Assembly (NCBI GenBank): GCA_030427635.1
Contig: JAUIBA010000005.1
Span: forward strand, 150,854 to 214,853
Direction of reading: 5' to 3'
Length of the DNA: 64,000 nucleotides
From: Bacteroidia bacterium
GTDB lineage: Bacteria > Bacteroidota > Bacteroidia > Chitinophagales > Chitinophagaceae
Shown here: piece after piece, positions 49,468 to 59,973 of the stretch
Position numbering within the stretch: position 1 is the first letter of the stretch
Layout of the letters: every line of letters starts with the position of its first letter
Program-made: the position numbers and the translations under genes
Notes under the pieces: generated by a model
Databases searched by the model: none
Seen by the model: only the letters and a program-made list of their open reading frames with translations
What the model was told of the DNA's origin: nothing

Positions 49468-51114
49468 GTGAAAGGTCAAAGCAGCGTCTGGTCTCCCCTA
49501 TTCTTTTCTGTAGTGCTTATAGTGGGCATGGTCCTTGGGTTTAATCTCCGGGATTCGCTGCGTAATAAGCGGGACTTTAATACTGTGGTGCAGCGCAATG
49601 ACCGGCTGGAGGAACTGATAGACCTGATACAGGCAAAATATGTAGATACGGTAAATACCAATACCCTCTATGAGGATGCCGTAGAAGGGCTACTCTCTCC
49701 CCTGGACCCGCATACCGTGTATATACCTGCCGATGAGCTGCAGAGCATTAATAATGACCTGGACGGAGGTTTTTCGGGAGTAGGGATAGAGTTTTTCATA
49801 GTACATGATACGGTAGAGGTAACAGCAGTAAATGATAAGGGACCGGCAGCTGTAGCAGGCATTACCACCGGCGACCAGCTGATAAAAGTAAATGACTCAC
49901 TGGTGGCGGGTAATGGCATTACCTCTGAAAAAATAATGCGGCTGCTGAGGGGTAAAAAACGCTCTACGGTGCAGGTAATGGTGCATAATGCCGACAGTAA
50001 CGACAGGACCGTAACCATAGCGCGGGATATTATACCAATATATAGTGTAGAAGCATCTATAATGGCCGATGAGCATACAGGATACATAAAGATATCGCGA
50101 TTCAGCGCCACTACGTATGATGAATTCAGCAAGGCGGTACAAGACCTGAAGGAAAGAGGCGCTACACAGCTGATACTGGATGTGCGGGATAATCCCGGTG
50201 GGTATCTGGATGCGGCAACATCTATCAGTGACGACTTTATAGCCGGGGAAAAACTGCTGGTAAGTACCCAGGGGCGACGGTCGGGCAAACAGGACTATAA
50301 ATCGGGCAAGACAGGACTGTTTGAGAACGGGAGGCTGGTAGTGCTTATCAATGAGCATTCGGCATCGGCCAGTGAGATACTGGCAGGGGCTGTGCAGGAC
50401 TGGGACAGAGGTGTGATAGCAGGCAGGCGCAGTTTTGGGAAAGGTCTGGTGCAGGAGCAGTATGAAATGCCGGACGGATCGGCACTGCGGCTGACGATAG
50501 CACGCTACTATACCCCATCGGGCAGGAGCATACAAAGGTCTTTTTCGGAGGGGCGGGATGCGTATCGTGAAGATATGGAGGAGCGGCTGCGCAGTGGCGA
50601 GCTTACCGGAACGGGTGAGCAGGCCGTACCGGACAGTACGGTGTACCACACCCATGCAGGCCGTACGGTGTATGGCGGCGGCGGCATAACGCCTGATATA
50701 TATGTGCCGTATGATACTACACGGTGGTCTACCCCACTGGTGCGGATAGCCTTTAGCGATGAGATGCGGACGGCAGTAAGAGATTATTACCTGAGAAACC
50801 GTAAACAACTGATATTCAAAGATATAGCAGACTTTATCAAATCTTTTCGTGCAGAGGAGCAGGTAATCAATAACTATCTGGCTATGCTGCCGGAAACAGA
50901 GCAAAGAACTGCTATGAAGCATGTAACTGCTACCAAGGGGCAGGAGTATGTGGCACTACAGGTAAAAGCACAACTGGCCAGATATATATTCAGAGACAAT
51001 GGCTACTACAGTGTGCGGCTGAAAGATGACAATGTTATGAACAGGGCATTGGCCATCATAAACGGAGACAGCTATGATGAGCTGCTGAAAAAACCGGAGG
51101 CCGCTATGCGCTAA
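49468..51114 (+). CDS. C-terminal processing peptidase, S41 family
   Basis: 548 residues, GTG start at 49468. N-terminal membrane anchor (SVWSPLFFSVVLIVGMVLGF), PDZ domain (about 85-165, GVGIEFFIV), S41 core with catalytic Ser in EHSASASEILAG and Lys in SFGKGLV, and a C-terminal helical extension. Acts in the periplasm, trimming envelope or tail-tagged proteins. Confidence 0.95.
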   Translation: MKGQSSVWSPLFFSVVLIVGMVLGFNLRDSLRNKRDFNTVVQRNDRLEELIDLIQAKYVDTVNTNTLYEDAVEGLLSPLDPHTVYIPADELQSINNDLDGGFSGVGIEFFIVHDTVEVTAVNDKGPAAVAGITTGDQLIKVNDSLVAGNGITSEKIMRLLRGKKRSTVQVMVHNADSNDRTVTIARDIIPIYSVEASIMADEHTGYIKISRFSATTYDEFSKAVQDLKERGATQLILDVRDNPGGYLDAATSISDDFIAGEKLLVSTQGRRSGKQDYKSGKTGLFENGRLVVLINEHSASASEILAGAVQDWDRGVIAGRRSFGKGLVQEQYEMPDGSALRLTIARYYTPSGRSIQRSFSEGRDAYREDMEERLRSGELTGTGEQAVPDSTVYHTHAGRTVYGGGGITPDIYVPYDTTRWSTPLVRIAFSDEMRTAVRDYYLRNRKQLIFKDIADFIKSFRAEEQVINNYLAMLPETEQRTAMKHVTATKGQEYVALQVKAQLARYIFRDNGYYSVRLKDDNVMNRALAIINGDSYDELLKKPEAAMR

Positions 51115-51135
51115 CCTCCGGCTCTGTAAGTATTT

Positions 51136-52185
51136 CTATATAATGTGATTCCAGTTATGTTTATCAGGCGCGGCACCGGTTCTGATATCGTAGAGCCAGT
51201 TTTTTAACCGGTACATAACGGCATCCTCACCTAAGTAACAGTCGTACATTTTATCATAAACAGCAATGCCGGCTATGGGCGCTATAACGGCAGCGGTACC
51301 GGCACCAAACGCCTCTACCCACTTACCGGCAGCAAATGCCTCCATCAGCTCGTCTACACTTATGGGGCGCTGCTCTGTTTTTATACCGTTATCTGCAGCA
51401 AGCGCCAGTAATGAATCGCGGGTAACACCATCAAGTATGGAGCCTGACAGTGGTGGGGTAATAAGTGTACCATCTATACAGAACATTGCATTCATGGTGC
51501 CAGACTCTTCTATAAGATGGTGCGTTTTAGCATCTGTCCATAAAACCTGATCAAATCCCTGCTCCCGCGCGAGGCCTGTGGGGTAAAATGCACCACCATA
51601 GTTGCCTCCGCATTTAGCAGCACCGGTGCCCCCATCGGCAGCACGGGAAAAGTGTGTTTCTACTTTTACCTTCAGCGGATTACTGTAATACTGATAGGCC
51701 GGAGTGCAGATGACCATAAAAAGGTATTCGTCAGACACTTTTACGCCTATGCGTCCTTCAGTAGCTATCATAAAAGGTCTAATATACAGAGAGCCATCGG
51801 CATCGGATGGTATCCAGTCGCGGTCTACCTTTACCAACTCCTGTATGGCACTCATGAACAGCTCCTGAGGAACATCGGGCATTACCATGCGCCTGAGTGA
51901 TTTTATAAACCGCTCGTAATGCTTCTGCATTCTGAAAATGTTTGCCTGTCCATCCTTCATACGAAAGGCTTTCATGCCTTCGAAAACGGTTTGTCCATAA
52001 TGCAGGCACAAAGCCATAGGGCTCATGGTGAGGTCGTGAAACGGCGTGACGGCAGCATTCTGCCATTGTCCGTTTTTGTACTCAGCAATGAACATATGCT
52101 CAGTAGGCACTTTGCCAAAAGGTAAAGAGCGGGTGTCTGTAGCATTTCTGTTCTTCTGAACCCTGATTTCAATTGTCTGTTCCAT
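51136..52185 (-). CDS. ilvE: Branched-chain amino acid aminotransferase
   Basis: 349 residues. Fold-type IV PLP aminotransferase patterns: LCLHYGQTVFEGMKAFRMKD, YIRPF, AKCGGNYGGAFYPTGLA and EESGTMNAMFCID (lysine-bearing region near AKCGGNY). Transaminates leucine, isoleucine, valine. Co-transcribed with the transporter gene upstream (18 bp gap). Confidence 0.93.
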   Translation of the reverse strand: MEQTIEIRVQKNRNATDTRSLPFGKVPTEHMFIAEYKNGQWQNAAVTPFHDLTMSPMALCLHYGQTVFEGMKAFRMKDGQANIFRMQKHYERFIKSLRRMVMPDVPQELFMSAIQELVKVDRDWIPSDADGSLYIRPFMIATEGRIGVKVSDEYLFMVICTPAYQYYSNPLKVKVETHFSRAADGGTGAAKCGGNYGGAFYPTGLAREQGFDQVLWTDAKTHHLIEESGTMNAMFCIDGTLITPPLSGSILDGVTRDSLLALAADNGIKTEQRPISVDELMEAFAAGKWVEAFGAGTAAVIAPIAGIAVYDKMYDCYLGEDAVMYRLKNWLYDIRTGAAPDKHNWNHII

Positions 52186-52203
52186 TTTATAACATTTTAC
52201 AAA

Positions 52204-53163
52204 TTATGACTCAGCGGCTGCACGGTCGGGCAGTGTCACCGCCATTTCTGTATCTTTCAACTGTTGTTTTTTCTGTAATCTGTAGCCCCGGTTTACAACA
52301 TAAACGCTGGTAGCGATGGTAGCAAATGCAAGTCCGATATAGATATTGAGGGCTTCGTTAAGGAACAGATAGCCGGCAACAACAGCTATAAGCGGGTTTA
52401 TATAGGCATATATGGTAGCAATGCCTACCGGCAGATGCCGCAGCGCATACATATAGGCTGCATAGGCCAGTACCGAGCCAAACGATATGAGATAGAGTAA
52501 TGACACTGCACCATCGGTATGCCAGTGTATGCCCTGCGAAAAATCATCGGCCACGGGGCTTATGAGCAACATGAACACACCTCCCAGACCTAGCTGCAAT
52601 GCGGCATTGAACAACGGGCCACCAGTACCCCGTGCTTTATTTTTACTGACCATGCTGCCGTATGCCCATGCCGATGTGGCTATAAGAATACCTATCATAC
52701 CTCCTACATACTCAGGGCGGGTCATGTCACTGATACTCTGCCTGAAGATAAGCGCTACACCGGCAAAGCCCATGAGCATACCGCCACCAATAAGCCAGTT
52801 GAAATGGTCTCTTTTAGACGACAGCAGATTGAACAGGATAGCGAATATGGGCATCATGGAGCAAAGCAATGCGGCTATACCACTGGGTATATATTTCTCG
52901 GCCCATGTAACGCCGCCATTGCCCAGGGTGAGCATTAAAAAGCCTATGAGTGACTGTGCCCTGAGGTTATTTCCTGAGAAGTCGAACTTTTCGCCATATG
53001 CACGGGCTACCGCCAGCAGTAACAGGCCTGCCACTACCTGGCGGCTACCTGCAAAAAGGAAAGGCGGATAGTACTGCACCCCTACCCTGATAGCCAGATA
53101 AGTGGTACCCCATACGATACATATAAAAATCAGTGCCAGATAGGCTTTGGTGGTTTGTGTCAT
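52204..53163 (-). CDS. EamA/DMT-family transporter
   Basis: 319 residues with ten membrane helices in two EamA repeats (IVWGTTYLAIRVGVQY in the first, FGSVLAYAAYMYALR in the second). Likely exports amino acids or metabolites. Neighbour ilvE suggests a branched-chain link but that is inference. Confidence 0.9.
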   Translation of the reverse strand: MTQTTKAYLALIFICIVWGTTYLAIRVGVQYYPPFLFAGSRQVVAGLLLLAVARAYGEKFDFSGNNLRAQSLIGFLMLTLGNGGVTWAEKYIPSGIAALLCSMMPIFAILFNLLSSKRDHFNWLIGGGMLMGFAGVALIFRQSISDMTRPEYVGGMIGILIATSAWAYGSMVSKNKARGTGGPLFNAALQLGLGGVFMLLISPVADDFSQGIHWHTDGAVSLLYLISFGSVLAYAAYMYALRHLPVGIATIYAYINPLIAVVAGYLFLNEALNIYIGLAFATIATSVYVVNRGYRLQKKQQLKDTEMAVTLPDRAAAES

Positions 53164-53374
53164 ATACTTAATGCCGGATGGCCTGCCGGGGTGTTTATGT
53201 ACTGAGGCTTATGTGTCCGGACAGTGCAAATTTCAATACTCTGCACCATACAACACAGATACAATTTTTAAACTTCAGACCATAACAGTTATATTTTATG
53301 ATGCAGCACCGGATAATATAAAACACAGACAGAGTTTGCAGATTACCAACAGGTACGTTACTTTGTACCTGCAT

Positions 53375-53554
53375 ATGAACTGGAAAGTAATAACAGGACT
53401 GGTACTGCTGGTAGTAGGCGTAAGAGTGATGTCGGTAGCGCTGGAGGCGACAGGCTCGAAAGCATGGATGGCCGGTATAGGCGGTGCAATATGGATTATT
53501 GCAGGTACCTTTCTGATAGTAAAGAATATAGTAGGAAAAGAAAACAAACTATAA
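53375..53554 (+). CDS. Small two-helix membrane protein
   Basis: 59 residues from ATG 53375 (MNWKVITGLVLLVVGVRVMS). Two membrane helices joined by a short SKAW loop. A longer frame upstream (from 53147) has no support. 14 bp before the VOC gene, likely the same operon. Unknown function. Confidence 0.7.
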   Translation: MNWKVITGLVLLVVGVRVMSVALEATGSKAWMAGIGGAIWIIAGTFLIVKNIVGKENKL

Positions 53555-53568
53555 ATACACTCCTGACA

Positions 53569-53973
53569 ATGGTATTTAACAACGCAATCAGCTGGTTTGA
53601 GCTGCCGACTACAGACATTGAGAGAGCGCAGGCATTTTATGAGGCCATCTTTGACATAAAAATGATACCTCTGGATAATCCTAACCTGAAGATGCGCATG
53701 TTTCCGGTAAGCAGTCCTATGAGCATAAGTGGCGCTCTTACCTATAACACTACCTTCTACAAGCCATCAGCTACCGATGGGCCTATGATATACCTGAATG
53801 CCAACCCGGATGTGCAGATAATACTGGACCGTATACCAGCAGCCGGCGGTACTATACTGGTGCCTAAAACACAGATATCGCCAGAGTATGGTTATATGGC
53901 TGTATTTACCGATACAGAAGGGAACCGTGTAGCGCTGCACTCCGTACCACAACAGGCACAGGACAACGGGTAA
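53569..53973 (+). CDS. VOC-superfamily (glyoxalase-like) protein
   Basis: 134 residues from ATG 53569. ISWFELPTTDIERAQAFYEA IFD and AVFTDTEGNRVALH are VOC/glyoxalase-bleomycin-type signatures; metal ligands are partly present. Substrate unknown. Confidence 0.85.
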   Translation: MVFNNAISWFELPTTDIERAQAFYEAIFDIKMIPLDNPNLKMRMFPVSSPMSISGALTYNTTFYKPSATDGPMIYLNANPDVQIILDRIPAAGGTILVPKTQISPEYGYMAVFTDTEGNRVALHSVPQQAQDNG

Positions 53974-53991
53974 TAACCGAAGGTGTTACAG

Positions 53992-55107
53992 CTAAACGGC
54001 GAATCGGGCGCGCATTTCTGAAACTATGCGCTGTGCTGCCTTTCCATCGCCATAGGGGTTAGAAATGGATGACATACGGCTGTATGCATCAGCATCCTGC
54101 AGCAGCCTCATGGCTTCGCGGTATATAAGCTCTGTATTGCTTCCGGTTTTGAGTACGGTGCCTGCATCTACTGCTTCAGGCCGCTCGGTAGTGTCTCTCA
54201 ACAAAAGCACAGGCTTGCCCAGCGATGGTGCTTCTTCCTGTACACCACCACTGTCGGTAAGAATGAGACGTGCATTATTCAGCAGCCACAAAAATCCCGA
54301 ATATGCTGCCGGTGGTATAAGGCGTATGTATGGGTTATTGCCCAGTATGTCATGCACTACATCCTTTACATTCGGGTTGAGGTGAACCGGGAATATGGCT
54401 TTGATCTTTGCATCTCTTGTAATGCGGTCTATGGCACTGCAAATGTTCTGTATACCTGCACCGTGGTTTTCCCTGCGGTGCATGGTGATGAGTATATAAT
54501 CCCGCTCATTTTCCAGACCCAAATCCAGAATTTCAGCAGGCACCGCGTTTTCTATCTTTTTCAGACCCAGGAACAGGGCATCAATGACAGTATTACCTGT
54601 AACCATCATTTTACTATCCGGGATACCTTCGTTACTGAGGTTGATACGGGACTGCTCAGTGGGTGGAAAGTGCAGGTCTGTGACACGGGTGGTAAAAACC
54701 CTGTTCATCTCCTCGGGGAAGGGTGAGAATTTATCGCCGGTTCTTAAACCAGCTTCTACGTGTACTACACTTATCTTATTGTAAAAGGCTGCTAACGATG
54801 CCGCAAATGTGGTAGTGGTATCGCCCTGTACGAGTATGATGTCCGGCTTTTCTGCCTTTAGCAATGTATCTACAGCAGTAAGCATTCTGGCAGTAAGCGC
54901 TGCCAACTGCTGGTTTGGCTCCATAACATCCAGCGTAAAGTGTACCGGAATATCAAAGAAACCTATGACCTGCTGCAGCATCTCACGGTGCTGTCCGGTA
55001 GAACATACCTTTACATCAAAAGAAGATTCACGCTGCAGCTCATCTATTACAGGAGCCAGCTTTATAGCTTCGGGACGTGTGCCTAAGAATACTAATACTT
55101 TCTTCAT
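53992..55107 (-). CDS. wecB: UDP-N-acetylglucosamine 2-epimerase
   Basis: 371 residues. HVEAGLRTG, TDSGGVQEEAPSLGKPVLLL RDTTERPEAVDAGT and HLNPNVKD are standard for this family. Makes UDP-ManNAc for surface polysaccharide. Last gene of the glycosyltransferase block. Confidence 0.95.
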   Translation of the reverse strand: MKKVLVFLGTRPEAIKLAPVIDELQRESSFDVKVCSTGQHREMLQQVIGFFDIPVHFTLDVMEPNQQLAALTARMLTAVDTLLKAEKPDIILVQGDTTTTFAASLAAFYNKISVVHVEAGLRTGDKFSPFPEEMNRVFTTRVTDLHFPPTEQSRINLSNEGIPDSKMMVTGNTVIDALFLGLKKIENAVPAEILDLGLENERDYILITMHRRENHGAGIQNICSAIDRITRDAKIKAIFPVHLNPNVKDVVHDILGNNPYIRLIPPAAYSGFLWLLNNARLILTDSGGVQEEAPSLGKPVLLLRDTTERPEAVDAGTVLKTGSNTELIYREAMRLLQDADAYSRMSSISNPYGDGKAAQRIVSEMRARFAV

Positions 55108-55121
55108 ACTGTAGTTATCAA

Positions 55122-56582
55122 TTATTCGGGGTCTGCAAGTATATTCATTTTTTGTACACCGGCTCCACCGAAAAGGGTGTATTGCGTAGCCTGTGCATCA
55201 ATGATATACGATAACTCAATACCCGACGGCATAAAGCTCTGAATAAGAAATGCATGCCTTACATGGGGTACCACTACTCTATCGGCCTTCTGAGCAATAA
55301 CTGCGGCTGCTACCTTATACTGATTGTATTTTGCATCTACACTGCGGTCCTGTGCAATTTTCACAAAATATACAGTGCAGGGGATGATAATCAATGCAGC
55401 AAACGTAAATACAGCATACCTGCTGCTGCCACGCACATTCTGAAACAACACAAATAAAGCATATGCTGAAAAAAGAGTTGCAAATGGAATACAGAATGAA
55501 TGATACCTGCCATATATAGCCGTGAGGTGACCTGAGCGAAGACAAAGAAATGCCAGAAAAAGGCTGCCACTGATACCCGCGCAAAATAAAAAGAGCAGGT
55601 TTATCCTTACCTCCCGGGTACGGGCCACCTTTAAGCTCCAGATAAACAACAATAAAACAAGGGCAAATGAACAGGTAATAATCAATAAACTATTCCCGGC
55701 AAATGATACAAGCTGTAATTTAAAATCGAGCGCTGCAAGGCGCAGTGTCTCTGTTAAGACGACTCCCAATGTGGCCTGATGACCTGTATCTGCAACTTTG
55801 GCAGCAATGGTATCATTCTGCCCCTGCATAACCTTCAACCCATCGAGGGACAGGTAGAAATATACTCCAAGCAACAATACAGGTATAGCTACCGCTGCAA
55901 TATTTGCTACAGTGAAAAGCCTGCGCCAGCCAATAACCAATACAAAAGCAAAAAGTGACAATATAACATAGACACTAAGAAAGTGACAAAGTATAGCTGC
56001 TACAGCCCATAATGATGCTGTAAGTAACCTACGGGGTGAAATGCCGGTAGTGATACACTTTAATACGGAAAGCCCGGTAAGTGCTGCGAACAGCATACCC
56101 ATTATATATGCTCTGACCTCATGACTCATGCCCAGAAAAATACCATCGAACATGAGCAGCAATGTAGCTATACCGGTAAGCGGGTGGTAACCCATTAACA
56201 TCCTGGCCAGCTGAAACGATACCAGAAGTGTGATAGCTGCCAGTAACTTAGAAAACAGAACATATATACCAAGGGAGTTTCCGAAAATACCTGTAAACCA
56301 GTGTAGCCCTACGTTGTACAGAAAGCTATTGGCATTGTCCCTTACCGTAGCAACATATACATCTAAAAATGTATTATAGCGGGATATTTCGCCGGCAGTA
56401 ACGGTATCGCGGCCGGTGAATGCCAGACTGGTTTCATAGGAGATACCCTTACTGCAGAGCACCGAGATACTTTCATCGTACCAGATATCTTTTTCCAGTG
56501 GTAGCAGGAAAATGAGTAATAAGCCCACAAAAAGGGCTGCAAAACAGAATACTTCCGAAAGTGATTTTTTATTAATGCCCAT
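55122..56582 (-). CDS. Multi-pass glycosyltransferase-like membrane protein
   Basis: 486 residues with about eleven membrane helices and an early extracellular loop with DIWYDESISVL (acid residues typical of GT39/ArnT-like transferases, about 30-40). Uses lipid-linked sugars at the membrane. Start overlaps the stop of the GT2 gene by one base. Confidence 0.8.
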   Translation of the reverse strand: MGINKKSLSEVFCFAALFVGLLLIFLLPLEKDIWYDESISVLCSKGISYETSLAFTGRDTVTAGEISRYNTFLDVYVATVRDNANSFLYNVGLHWFTGIFGNSLGIYVLFSKLLAAITLLVSFQLARMLMGYHPLTGIATLLLMFDGIFLGMSHEVRAYIMGMLFAALTGLSVLKCITTGISPRRLLTASLWAVAAILCHFLSVYVILSLFAFVLVIGWRRLFTVANIAAVAIPVLLLGVYFYLSLDGLKVMQGQNDTIAAKVADTGHQATLGVVLTETLRLAALDFKLQLVSFAGNSLLIITCSFALVLLLFIWSLKVARTREVRINLLFLFCAGISGSLFLAFLCLRSGHLTAIYGRYHSFCIPFATLFSAYALFVLFQNVRGSSRYAVFTFAALIIIPCTVYFVKIAQDRSVDAKYNQYKVAAAVIAQKADRVVVPHVRHAFLIQSFMPSGIELSYIIDAQATQYTLFGGAGVQKMNILADPE

Positions 56583-57328
56583 CAGGGATTTAACCTGCCG
56601 GTTTTATAATCAAGCAATAGTTTCAGGGTTTGTTTCATAGTTTTCTGCACATTCATTTTCGATTCGCCCTGTTTCAGGTCGTACCGAAGTATCATAGGCA
56701 CCTCATTCATAGTGGCACTCTGGCTTGCAACTTTAAGCAATACTTCCACCATACAACCAAAACCCTTCTGTGTGATAAACTTATCACCATAAAAAGAAAT
56801 GGTTTTTTTCAGCATATCTACACGGTAAGCTCTGAAACCACAGGTGTAATCCTTTATACCTTCAAACCCTACGAAAACACGGAACAACAGGCCCGCTGCC
56901 CAGCTAAAAAAGCGACGGGACCGTTTAAGCCCTTTGATGCGCGCTCCAGGCTGGTACCTTGATGCAATAACGAGGTCACTCCCCTCTGCTATCTGCATGG
57001 CCATTCTCTGTATAAGGAACGGATTCTGACTATCATCTGCATCCAGCGTGACTACAATATCTGTATCCTTCAGATCGCGAATGGCGTGACGCAAACCTGT
57101 ATTAATAGCATTTGCCAGGCCTTTATTGGGCTGCACATCTACGACATCAATAGGAATATCTGAGGGGAAATTACGAGCCACCTCCAGTGTACGGTCTTTA
57201 CTACCGTCATTTACAACTACCACACTGGCATTCCAACCATATAGTCTGTATGCCTCATTGATTCGCTCCAGAAGTGGTGGTAACGAATCTTCTTCATTAT
57301 ATGCCGGTAGTACAATCCTTATGTGCAT
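56582..57328 (-). CDS. Glycosyltransferase family 2 (dolichol-phosphate-mannose-synthase-like)
   Basis: 248 residues. VLPAYNEEDSLPPLLERI, VVNDGSKDRTLEVA, DADDSQNPF (metal-binding DxD), RYQPGA and TCGFRAYR are GT2 motifs. Makes lipid-linked sugar donors, presumably for the neighbour transferase. Confidence 0.92.
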   Translation of the reverse strand: MHIRIVLPAYNEEDSLPPLLERINEAYRLYGWNASVVVVNDGSKDRTLEVARNFPSDIPIDVVDVQPNKGLANAINTGLRHAIRDLKDTDIVVTLDADDSQNPFLIQRMAMQIAEGSDLVIASRYQPGARIKGLKRSRRFFSWAAGLLFRVFVGFEGIKDYTCGFRAYRVDMLKKTISFYGDKFITQKGFGCMVEVLLKVASQSATMNEVPMILRYDLKQGESKMNVQKTMKQTLKLLLDYKTGRLNP

Positions 57329-57485
57329 AACATATTACTATCTGCTGTACCATATGCGGTACAAATCAGAAATTTGCTATTTGGTGCGCTAAAGTAATTC
57401 TTATTTTATTACCTGATGGTATAAACTGATATCTAAAGTAAGTTATCCTTGTGTTTCCGGGAAAACATATAAGATGACGGTATTA

Positions 57486-58100
57486 TCACCAGTCATTATC
57501 GGTGCGGGAGGCCTTTGCTATCGTAATCTGTGTCTCGCAAAACTGTTCCAGCTCTGCAACACTAACGGGCGCACTCCCCATAGTTTCCATCTGATATAGT
57601 TTATTATCATAGCAGTCAATAGAAATAACGCCATAACGCAACACTAACTGTGCTACATCGCGCCAGGGAAGGCTACGCCTGCGAAATGTAGCAGGCAGTG
57701 TAATACCAGACTCAGACACCCTGAGGTATAACTGATGCCCAGTATTGCGCTCCCATATTACAGAGAACACCAATGCAGCGGATAATACAGAAAATATACC
57801 AAGTGGGAACTTCCACATTTCAGAAGCAGAAAGGGCTACCAATGACAGTGAAACGATAAGCTCAGCTATACGCAGATACAAGTTAAGAGTACCCTTTACA
57901 ACAGCTTTATTACGAACAATAGTAACTGATGCCAGTAATATTCCAAACAACAATAAAGCAAGGCCCCAATAGGTAATCCTGAAATTATACACATATATAA
58001 TAGCTCCGGAACCAATAAAAGCAAGGGCACAAAAGAGATGCAGCGCTGTAATCTGCTGAGGTTTCACCCGGTCTCCCTTCACCGGAATGTCATATACCAT
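57486..58100 (-). CDS. Membrane protein, unknown
   Basis: 204 residues from ATG 58100. About four membrane helices in the first 125 residues, then a soluble C-terminal domain (RVSESGITLPATFRRRSLPW), resembling a PH-like or bPH_2-type domain. 25 bp after the kdtA stop. Function unknown. Confidence 0.65.
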   Translation of the reverse strand: MVYDIPVKGDRVKPQQITALHLFCALAFIGSGAIIYVYNFRITYWGLALLLFGILLASVTIVRNKAVVKGTLNLYLRIAELIVSLSLVALSASEMWKFPLGIFSVLSAALVFSVIWERNTGHQLYLRVSESGITLPATFRRRSLPWRDVAQLVLRYGVISIDCYDNKLYQMETMGSAPVSVAELEQFCETQITIAKASRTDNDW

Positions 58101-58125
58101 GGTGCAAAAATAATGCAATATCCAG

Positions 58126-59382
58126 CTAAAGCCAGCCAGCTTCCTGCATCTTCTTTACAATCCTGCCTACGGCACCTTCGTGCTGCTGCATAAAATCCTG
58201 CATAGTACGGTTCAGCCTTGCACGGGTATCAGGCTCTGCCGCAAGACGCGCTATGGTTTTACATGCATTATCAGCATCACTGACCGGGAATGCCACACCT
58301 GCAGCAACCAACTCAACTGCTTCCACAAACTTCCCATAAACCGGGCCCATTACTACCGGGAGGCCGAAAATGGCCGGCTCCAGCGTATTATGTATTCCTC
58401 CACGATTAAAACCACCACCTACAAATGCAATATCACCATAAGCATACAGGCTGGAAAGCATACCTATATTGTCAATAATCAATATCCTTTCATGACCAAC
58501 ATTTTCTACATTAAAGTTTGAGAACAACACACAGTCATCTCCAAACAGGTGCTGTATCTGCTGTATATGCTCCTTATGTATTTCATGCGGGGCAATAATC
58601 ATTTTCCAATGAGCAGGGAGTACATCAAAGCATGCTTTAAGCATACGCTCATCATCTGGCCACGTACTACCGGCTACCAGCACTTCTGTACCGGACCTGA
58701 AAGTTTCAGCAGCCGGAATGACCTTTAATCCTTTGCGGATAGCGGCAACACGGTCATATCTTGTATCTCCTGAAATTTGAACATTTTCTGTGACACCTAT
58801 GTTACTCAGCAGTTGTGCCGACTGTGCATCCTGAACATGTATCTGACTGAAATAGCCGAGCATTTTACGAAAAAGACCACCATACCAACGAAAAAACACC
58901 TGTTGTGCTCTGAATGCCGAGGATATGATAATAGTGGGTATTTCATTATCCTTAAGCGCTTTCAGGTAATAGTACCAGAATTCATACTTAACAAATATTG
59001 CCATACGGGGACGTATGAGCGATATAAAGTCGCGGGCGGCAGCAGGTCCATCCAGCGGCAAATAGCAAATGTGGTCTGCCCCCTTATAGCTTTTGCAGGC
59101 ATCGTAACCTGATGGAGAAAAGAAAGTAAGTAAAATTTTTACGCCTGGGTTTTCAGTCTTCAGTCTTTCCAATAGTGGCCTACCCTGCTCAAACTCACCC
59201 AGAGAAGAACAATGCATCCATATCACATTTTCGTATCCGGAACAGGAATGGCGTAACATTTGCCGCCAGTTTTTCCTGCCGGCAAGCCATTTACGGGCTT
59301 TCGTACTACGGACCGAAGCCAGTAGCACTGCCAGATAATACAACTTCAGCGATATGTGATAAAATAATGCCTGCAAGTACAT
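58126..59382 (-). CDS. kdtA: 3-deoxy-D-manno-octulosonic acid transferase
   Basis: 418 residues. N-terminal anchor, WMHCSSLGEFEQGRPLLERL, then VGGGFNRGGIHNTLEPAIFG LPVVMGP. Adds Kdo to lipid A. A full-length Kdo transferase confirms a Gram-negative host. Confidence 0.95.
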   Translation of the reverse strand: MYLQALFYHISLKLYYLAVLLASVRSTKARKWLAGRKNWRQMLRHSCSGYENVIWMHCSSLGEFEQGRPLLERLKTENPGVKILLTFFSPSGYDACKSYKGADHICYLPLDGPAAARDFISLIRPRMAIFVKYEFWYYYLKALKDNEIPTIIISSAFRAQQVFFRWYGGLFRKMLGYFSQIHVQDAQSAQLLSNIGVTENVQISGDTRYDRVAAIRKGLKVIPAAETFRSGTEVLVAGSTWPDDERMLKACFDVLPAHWKMIIAPHEIHKEHIQQIQHLFGDDCVLFSNFNVENVGHERILIIDNIGMLSSLYAYGDIAFVGGGFNRGGIHNTLEPAIFGLPVVMGPVYGKFVEAVELVAAGVAFPVSDADNACKTIARLAAEPDTRARLNRTMQDFMQQHEGAVGRIVKKMQEAGWL

Positions 59383-59414
59383 GCTGTAATAATATAATTA
59401 CAAAGAACGACCAT

Positions 59415-59834
59415 CTAACGATGTTCCAGATATTCCTGCAACATCATCACGGCTGCCACTACATCTATGAGTTCCTTCTTTTCCCGCTGGCTTTTCTTTA
59501 AACCCATGCCTGAGATTTCCCGCGAGGCAAGGCGGGAAGACATACGTTCATCGACCTTTTCTACGGGCATATCAGGGAATACATTAGCAAACTTTCTGAT
59601 AAACTTCTCTACAACAGGTGTAGCATCTGTAGGTGTATCATCAAGATTGAGCGGATAACCTACTAAGACCCGCTCAACATTCTCTGCCTGAATATACTTT
59701 TTCAGATACCCAATCAGCTCGCCGGTTTCAACGGTTGAGAGTGGCGTTGCCAATATCTGCAACTCATCTGTTACCGCTACTCCTGTTCTTTTCCGCCCTA
59801 TATCCAGAGACATAATACGCCCCATATGCTGCAT
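59415..59834 (-). CDS. ruvX: Holliday-junction resolvase-like RuvX/YqgF
   Basis: 139 residues. RIMSLDIGRKRTGVAVTD, VGYPLNLDDTPTDA and VDERMSSRLASREI mark the RNase-H-fold YqgF family. Role in rRNA processing or junction resolution. A second ATG at 59825 would also serve as start. Confidence 0.93.
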   Translation of the reverse strand: MQHMGRIMSLDIGRKRTGVAVTDELQILATPLSTVETGELIGYLKKYIQAENVERVLVGYPLNLDDTPTDATPVVEKFIRKFANVFPDMPVEKVDERMSSRLASREISGMGLKKSQREKKELIDVVAAVMMLQEYLEHR

Positions 59835-59973
59835 TTATTGCCGCAAAGTACAGCTATTTTCCATGACCGTATATGCCAACACAAAACACCAGTGTTGATA
59901 ACCTGTGCATGACATGCTTTATAACAATGACTATGTCTGAGGATACTTATCTTTTTACAGTAACTTTATAGGC